Shown here one piece after another: positions 61,105 through 64,000 of a stretch of 64,000 nt of DNA (position 1 is its first letter; every line of letters starts with the position of its first letter). The DNA comes from Clarireedia homoeocarpa (Eukaryota > Ascomycota > Leotiomycetes > Helotiales > Rutstroemiaceae), in contig LNKV01000023.1 in the NCBI GenBank assembly GCA_001465935.1, forward strand, positions 740,883 through 804,882, written 5' to 3'. The notes under the pieces are model-generated. The model did not search any database, was not told the origin of the DNA, and saw only the letters and a program-made list of their open reading frames with translations. A program made the translations under genes and the position numbers.

Positions 61105-62041
61105 TTAAATCTTACTAGGCACCCACTCTGGCTTCCTTTTCCCTGCGAACGCCTCCAACCCTATCTTCACATTCTCCCCCTCAAAGATCATCCTATCGTA
61201 CCTCTCTCCCACCAACTGCGTAGCCCGCTCCACACTCGACGTCTCCCACGCCTCCCTTAGGGCAGCCCTTGTCACCACCACTGAATCCGGACTTAAAGCA
61301 ACGATCTTCTTTGCCATCTTCACGCTTTCCTCCACTACCGAGTCTGGCGATTGCGCAACGCGGTTTATCAAATTATACTGCAGTGCTTCCTGTGCTGTCA
61401 ATCTACGATTCGTCAACGCGATTTCGGTTGCGAGTTGCAATCCGCAATTGCGTACAATGCGCGGAAGACCGCCCGCAGCAGCATAGAGCCCAACAGCGGG
61501 TTCGGGAAGTCCAAATGCTGCATGTGGGGAAGCAACGACTATGTCACTATTGTGCAATAAAAATATCACGTGTTAGCCGTCTTCCTTCGATCCCTCCAAT
61601 CAATGTCCCAAAAGAACAACGCAAAACATCAACGCACCAATTCAAACAAATCTCGAACCCCCCTCCTAGTGCAAATCCATTAACCGCAGCAATCACTGGT
61701 TTCTTCCCTACCCTTCTACTGATTCCACAGAATCCACTCGGAGGATGTCTTCTCTTCTCTATCGGCGGCGGCTTGGATTTGAATTTTGCCTGCTCGATGA
61801 GATCCTGACCGGCGCAAAAGGCCTTCTTGCCCGCACCGGTAATAATGGCGACGCGAAGATGCGGCGCGTTGTCAAACCATGTAAGAATTGCGTCGGCCTC
61901 CCAATGAGCGGCACTAGGGATAGAATTCATGGCCTGTGGACGATTGATGGTTATCAGGAGAATTTCTGTGGTTGGGTAGGTAAGGAGGAAGGAGTTAGTT
62001 TTGGGGGGTTGGGAGGAGACCATTGTTGGTGAGTCTGACAT
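61105..62041 (-). CDS. enoyl-CoA hydratase/isomerase family protein
   Basis: Two exons on the minus strand, 62041-61638 and 61546-61105, 281 aa. The crotonase fold is clear: ILLITINRPQAMNSIPSAAH, then the oxyanion-hole segments KKAFCAGQDLIEQAK and VNGFALGGGFEICLNCDIVV (formed across the intron), then FGLPEPAVGLYAAAGGLPRI, where the catalytic acidic residue of hydratases lies. The C-terminus ends with SKI, which matches the peroxisomal targeting type PTS1 (S-K-I is a weaker variant), so peroxisomal beta-oxidation is plausible. The start at 62041 is the first ATG; the one at 62023 is an alternative. It could hydrate an unsaturated acyl-CoA from the nearby catabolic cluster, but no promoter motif of the cluster is clear and an F-box pseudogene separates them. 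Its promoter runs into the AT-rich block. Confidence 0.92.
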
Positions 62042-62129
62042 GTATGATTCTCAATGGGATTTAGAATTGGTAGTGATTTTATAATGATAATAAGTATCAA
62101 TTGTAATAGGTGATACTAGAAGTTGGAGA

Positions 62130-64000
62130 AGAGGGGATCGTAGTATAAAAATTAAATAGAGTTTCCTTATAAAGTAGCCCGGAAATAGATATTTAAAATA
62201 AACCGAGGTTTAATAATAACTTTAAATAAAAGATCTATAATATTTTTTAATAATAAAAAAAAGAATCGAAAGTAAATTTTAATAATAAAAATAAAATTAA
62301 AGAATATAAAATATAATAATATAATTAATAAAAATAATTTATAATTTAAAAGTTATATTAATTAAATAATTTATTATTTATATATAAAATATTTAAATAG
62401 TTTATAAATTTTTATTTTATATAAAAAATAATAATTTAAAATAAATAATTATAAAAATAAAAATAAAAATAAAAGTTTTATTTTTTATTTTTTATTTTTT
62501 AAATAATAATATTATAAATATAATAATTTAATAAAAAAATTAAGATTTAAAAGTAAAATATTTAAAATAATATTTTTATATTTATTATTATTTTTAAAAA
62601 TATTTATTTTAAAATATTTTAATTAATTAATTAAAAATTATAAAAGATAAAAAAATATAAAAAAAATATTATTTTATTAAAAAATTTTAAATTTATAATA
62701 ATTTAATTATATAATTTATTTTTAATAAAATAAAGTTAATAAATATATATAAAAATAAATTAAAATTTTAAATAAATATAAAAAATAAAAATAAATAATT
62801 ATTTAAATAATAAAAAATATAAAATAAATATAAAAAAATAAAATAAAAATAATATAAAATTATTTTAAAAAAAATATTAAAAATCTAAATAAAATAAAGT
62901 TTTTTAAATAGAAATTATAAAATAAATATAAAATTATTTTAAAATTAAATTAATATTATAATTTAATTATTATATATAATATTCTAAAAGTTTATAATAT
63001 TTATAATAAATAAAAATCTTTTTATTTTTTAATTATTTATTAATTATATTAATATTATAAATATAACGATTTATATAAAATTATATATATAATATATTAG
63101 TTTAATTAAAATATTTCTTTATAAAATATCGTTTTATATAAACTTTAAAACTCTAAATTATATAAAGTCTCTTTTTTTATATATAGTTTTAGTTTTATAA
63201 TTTAATATTCTAAAATTATTTAGTATCTTTATTAATAGTTTTATTATAATAAATATTTATTCTTTTAAATTATATAAAAGTAGTTAAAAATTAAATATTA
63301 TTAATTAAAAATAGAAAGTATTATTATAAATTTAATATTAATAATTATATAAAAAGTCGATAAATATAATAATAAATAATAAATAATAATTAAAGTTAAT
63401 TAATTAAATTAAATATAAAACTTTATATATTAAGAAAATACTATTTATTTATATAAACTTTTATTCTCTTTAAATAATCTAGATAATTAATTTATTTAGT
63501 TTGTTTAATAAATAATTTAAATAGTTAATTTATTTAATCTATTTTATTAAATATAGATTCTTATTTAAAATTCTATTATTATTAGTTAATAATTAAATTT
63601 ATAATCTTTAAAATTTTATTATTTATAATAATAATCTATAAATAAATATATTTAATAATTATTATTTAACTTTTTAATAAAGTTTTAATATTTATTTTTT
63701 TAAATTAATCTTATTAGTAATATTAATTAGAAGTTTAAATTATTAATAAAATAGTTTAAAAAATTAATTTTCAAGTTAGATAAAATATATATATATATTT
63801 TAAATATATTAATATTCTATTAGATTTATTAAAAAGTTAATTATTTTAATAATTATTTATTCGAATATAATATTATTTTAGATATATAATCTTTTATAAT
63901 ATTTAAAAGTTAAACCTTCTAATTAGTTTAATATAAATAAGTATTTAATATTATTATTAATAAAACTATATTTATATTAACTAATTCGATTTATAATAAA
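62130..64000. other. extreme AT-rich RIP-type block
   Basis: From about 62130 the sequence turns within roughly 100 bp into almost pure A/T and stays so to the window end. Between 62221 and 64000 I count only one CA (63772) and one TG (63502) and no GC dinucleotide, while C followed by T or G, and G preceded by A or C, are still present. Loss of CpA together with its complement TpG is the signature of repeat-induced point mutation. No ORF or recognisable transposon remains. This is probably the edge of a heterochromatic AT-isochore built from mutated repeats; the original element cannot be identified by eye. The window does not show its far end. Confidence 0.88.

Noticed and set aside
62130..64000. 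Mitochondrial DNA insertion or centromere core
   Set aside because: No mitochondrial gene fragment is readable, and selective loss of CA/TG fits RIP better. A centromeric location cannot be tested from one window.

Overview
The window is nuclear DNA from a filamentous ascomycete (Pezizomycotina). Most genes are broken by short GT-AG introns (about 50-70 nt, many with CTAAC-like branch points), the gene families are typical of filamentous fungi (Zn2Cys6 and C2H2 regulators with fungal transcription-factor domains, Egh16-like secreted protein, Pma1-type H+-ATPase), and the right end is an AT-rich block with the signature of repeat-induced point mutation (RIP). A Leotiomycete is my best guess, at low confidence. 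All exon boundaries were read by eye from splice sites, reading frame and family conservation.

Layout. 0-17 kb: a four-exon MOSC/mARC-like gene, a plasma-membrane H+-ATPase gene (PMA1-type, minus strand) and long gene-free flanks rich in microsatellites. 16.4-19.6 kb: a decayed alpha/beta-hydrolase pseudogene and a fungal transcription-factor-like protein without a DNA-binding domain. 19.6-27.1 kb: 7.5 kb in which I see no gene. 27-34.5 kb: a small catabolic-looking group (HOL1-like MFS transporter, salicylate-hydroxylase-like FAD monooxygenase, two-finger C2H2 regulator). 36.8-39.1 kb: two cell-surface or secreted proteins (Egh16-like; GPI-anchored Ser-rich).

40.7-58.6 kb is the most interesting part: a tightly packed cluster of a Zn2Cys6 regulator, GMC oxidoreductase, NCS1 nucleobase-type permease, aldehyde dehydrogenase, metallo-beta-lactamase-fold hydrolase, FAD hydroxylase, small Dabb-domain protein, Asp/Glu-racemase/maleate-isomerase-like protein and ACS-family MFS transporter. 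Four of its promoters carry a CGG-N9/10-CCG palindrome and a fifth carries a degenerate copy, each 200-275 bp from a start codon. Three of the five (plus the degenerate one) share a core close to CGGCTACTTGTAYCCG. I read this as one regulon for uptake and stepwise oxidation/hydrolysis of an unidentified small (probably aromatic or N-heterocyclic) compound; the substrate is inference.

59-64 kb: an F-box-type gene broken by two CpA-to-TpA type stop codons, an intact enoyl-CoA hydratase gene, and then, within about 100 bp of its start codon, an almost pure A/T block. From 62221 to the end this block contains a single CA and a single TG dinucleotide.
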